Assembly: GCF_041381155.1 (NCBI RefSeq)
Contig: NC_091147.1
Coordinates: 27,311,849 to 27,375,848 of the forward strand
Direction of reading: 5' to 3'
Source: Argopecten irradians
Lineage: Eukaryota; Mollusca; Bivalvia; Pectinida; Pectinidae
Length of the DNA: 64,000 nt
Under the pieces are notes generated by a model. That model had not been told where the DNA came from, made no database searches, and worked only from the letters and a program-made list of their open reading frames with translations. The position numbers were made by a program, and so were the translations under genes. Positions within the stretch are counted from its first letter, which is position 1; each line of letters opens with the position of its first letter. Positions 61,750-64,000 of the stretch are shown here, piece after piece.

Positions 61750-62750
61750 AGCCTTATACGAACCCCACAGGTAGACTCTGCAATAAATACACGAGAGCCA
61801 AGCATAAATCGTGTTCGTTTTGTTTGTCTTGATAAAGGGGCAGATCGCCTCGAACATTTGACAATTTTGTTTTGTCCACACGGTTGGAATTACTTCCTTG
61901 TCCCAATTGTATTCAATTAAAACATATGTTTCGTTAGTAATGTAATTAACAAAAATATTGGTAACGTTCGGTGGTGATTAACATTCTCCGTGTTTCGTAA
62001 GTGTGAAATCATGTCATTCATAAAACCATAGACGAAAAAGGTATATCTTAAAAAGAAACATGCATTTAATTTACGAATATTTTATTTCATTTTCAGCATC
62101 GGGACTTTTTGACTTGTGCTGAATGGGAATGAAACAAGATTAGCACCCATGTCAATTAGACATAATTAATGATATGAAATATCTCGATAAATCACATACC
62201 CAGTTAATGAAGTGCTGAAATGTTTCTAATGAGGTTAGAATATTTTGATTGAAATTATCCAAAACAAACAATGTCGTTACAACTCTCGTGAGACGTCGTT
62301 GTCTCGCGCTAGGCACGCGCGATGGTATTACAATCTAATTAGTGTCCACGGTCTGCAGACATTTCGGCAAGTGGTCAAACATATACTGACCTCTTCAACA
62401 GCAAGTGTGTGAGTAACTACTATAGATTTATTTTGATTCATTGGTTAGTGCTCATAAATAAGAAATAATTGCTGTTGTAAAGATGCATAATGCACATGGA
62501 ATTATCACTTTAGGTGATAATCTGAGCAACATTAGAATAATATAGTTTGATATGATAGAATCTGACAAAAACAAAAATATATCAAAATATTGCAATATCC
62601 AATGCATTATCATATGGATATATTAATATCATATGGATGGGACCTTTCAAGAAATTCAATTATATCAAATACCTTGTCGGAAGTATTTTAATTATTAATA
62701 TAATATGCCTTATACGAACCCCATTGGTAGACCCTGCAAGAAGTAGCCAA
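61750..62750 (+). repeat. Short repeated segment, two copies about 955 bp apart
   Basis: GCCTTATACGAACCCCA followed by GGTAGAC-CTGCAA occurs at about 61752 and 62707, with further similarity (GAGAGCCAAGCA / AGTAGCCAAGCACAC). The encoded words LIRTPQVDSA and LIRTPLVDPA keep frame. The source of the repeat is not recognised. Confidence 0.5.
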
Positions 62751-63534
62751 GCACACAAGAGACACACATCAGATAAATATGGGTCAACGTCAACCGCAAA
62801 ATTTAGGAGTCCACAAGTTGCAATAAACACGTGGTTTGAAAGGGATGTGCTTTATTACAGTTATTTAGGGCATATAACTTTAGGTAATATATCTAACTTT
62901 AAACAGAAGATTCTTGATTGCGCAAAATAAATGTATGAATGCGCGAACTCAATGCATGAAGTATACAATGCCATACATAGAGCAGGACACAGAAGAGAGT
63001 AATAACTTTGAACTGGAAAAAAAAAGTAAAAAACCGCATAATCTGATAGGTTGGCTTGAATATGCTGACAAAACCTTGAATATGACGTACCTATACAAAT
63101 GGGCATTGTGAAAATATGCTGATGAAGGGATACTATTTAAAACAATGGTACGATTATAGTCGAACAGGTGCAAGGAAATCACGACAATTTCTAAGTGGGA
63201 GATAATGTCAGTGGTATTATTATTTGACAAGTTTGTTCGTCACATATCCGGCCTGTCTTATTTATACAGACACAATTTTCGTTTCTCTTCCAACAAAGCA
63301 GTATGTATTTTACAAAGGAAGACTCCTGTATGCTTTATATTATTAACCTTTTTGAGCTGATATAGGTTTTGCACTGCCGATCAAAACACAAATGTTCGAA
63401 GAATACAACAGTAATATGAAATTGAAAATATTATATATATATCACCACATGTGTAGATCGCCGTTTGATTTGAATTATTATATATATTATTATGTAAAAT
63501 AATGTATAAGAATTATATCTAACAAAACAACTAA
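62751..63534. other. AT-rich intergenic stretch, nothing recognised
   Basis: Only short ORFs on both strands and a (TA)n-rich patch near 63430-63490. Confidence 0.6.
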
Positions 63535-63819
63535 CCTGGCCTTAAGTTTGATAAACATTCTGATCACCTGATTGATAACTCATCCTGTGTATGTGGTGCT
63601 CCCAGTGAAGATTTAGTTCATTTTTTCTTTCAATGTCCATTGTATAATGATTCAAGGCACCACATTTTATCCATCTATAATTTATTAGGTTATGTAAATC
63701 TACAATGCCTACTGTGTGGCATCCGTAATGTACATGTACCTGATCAAATAAATACACTTATTCTTTCTCATGTAAATTTATATATTAAATCCTCAAAACG
63801 TTTTTCTATGTACAAATAA
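63535..63819 (+). pseudogene. 5'-truncated LINE ORF2 tail with Cys/His knuckle
   Basis: The frame from 63535 to TAA 63817-63819 encodes about 94 residues including SSCVCGAPSEDLVHFFFQCP followed by LYNDSR, then DQINTLILSHVNLYIKSSKR. This Cys-x-Cys ... His ... Cys pattern is the terminal knuckle of non-LTR retrotransposon ORF2 proteins. A stop (63532-63534) lies directly upstream, so this is a 5'-truncated copy. The remaining bases to the window end are probably its 3' UTR. It is better preserved here than the fragment at 43391. Confidence 0.8.
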
Positions 63820-64000
63820 TTTGAAGTATATGCAATACTAAGTAGTAGTAATTCAGTTACTTACATTTACTTACTATGATATTATAGCAATTAAGTCATT
63901 ATTATACTATAATAAATTTATATAACATTCTAGTATGAATGGAAAGGAATGAATGAGCGTGAATGAGTAGTTCTATATAAAAAAATATTGAAACGTATAT

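Overview
This is a eukaryotic, AT-rich (roughly one third G+C by eye), intron-bearing window, most likely from a mollusc and probably a bivalve. The reasons are one spliced Zic-family zinc-finger gene with protostome-type features, tRNA-derived SINE fragments with the tail seen in mollusc genomes, 5'-truncated LINE tails, and many short terminal-inverted-repeat elements. No operons, Shine-Dalgarno signals or dense coding are present. The organism call is inference from repeat style and could not be checked by search.

The only gene I can support well is Zic (Opa/Zic family C2H2 transcription factor) on the minus strand. It has two coding exons, 40741-39868 and 29471-28942, joined across a phase-1 intron of about 10.4 kb with canonical GT/AG ends, and encodes 467 residues. 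It shows the ZOC motif, a basic pre-finger segment, five zinc fingers and a conserved C-terminal LNDWFV motif. Its promoter side faces the high-coordinate end (about 40.75-41.1 kb).

The rest is a gene-poor landscape, which is common around developmental regulators. From 1 to 28 kb (downstream of Zic) it holds a pair of strong CTCF-like motifs (819-861), a possible 65-bp exon (199-263), several TA-flanked MITE-like elements, SINE fragments, a 31-base poly-G tract, and a MITE-like element with an internal 42-bp minisatellite (23.6-24.0 kb). The Zic intron holds a 27-bp minisatellite with higher-order structure (31.1-32.0 kb), a G+C-rich unique block that may be an enhancer (33.1-33.3 kb), a possible antisense non-coding exon (34962-35051) and a CpG-dense island (35.7-36.35 kb).

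Upstream of Zic (41-64 kb) lie two more copies of a TTAA-flanked MITE family, a LINE 3' end whose tail has been tandemly triplicated in about 1.4-kb units (43901-48192), a nearly full SINE (48937-49155), a 250-bp diverged tandem repeat (51.5-52.2 kb), a third CTCF-like motif (55669-55684), a promoter-like cluster near 56.3-56.5 kb, and a possible second gene start near 60.05-60.3 kb with NRF1- and BANP-like motifs and a splice donor. The window ends in another LINE tail (63535-63819). I did not find a convincing novel multi-gene system. The most interesting items are the TTAA MITE family, the minisatellite-bearing MITE, the mosaic LINE-tail triplication, the CTCF-like motifs flanking Zic, and the possible antisense exon in the Zic intron.
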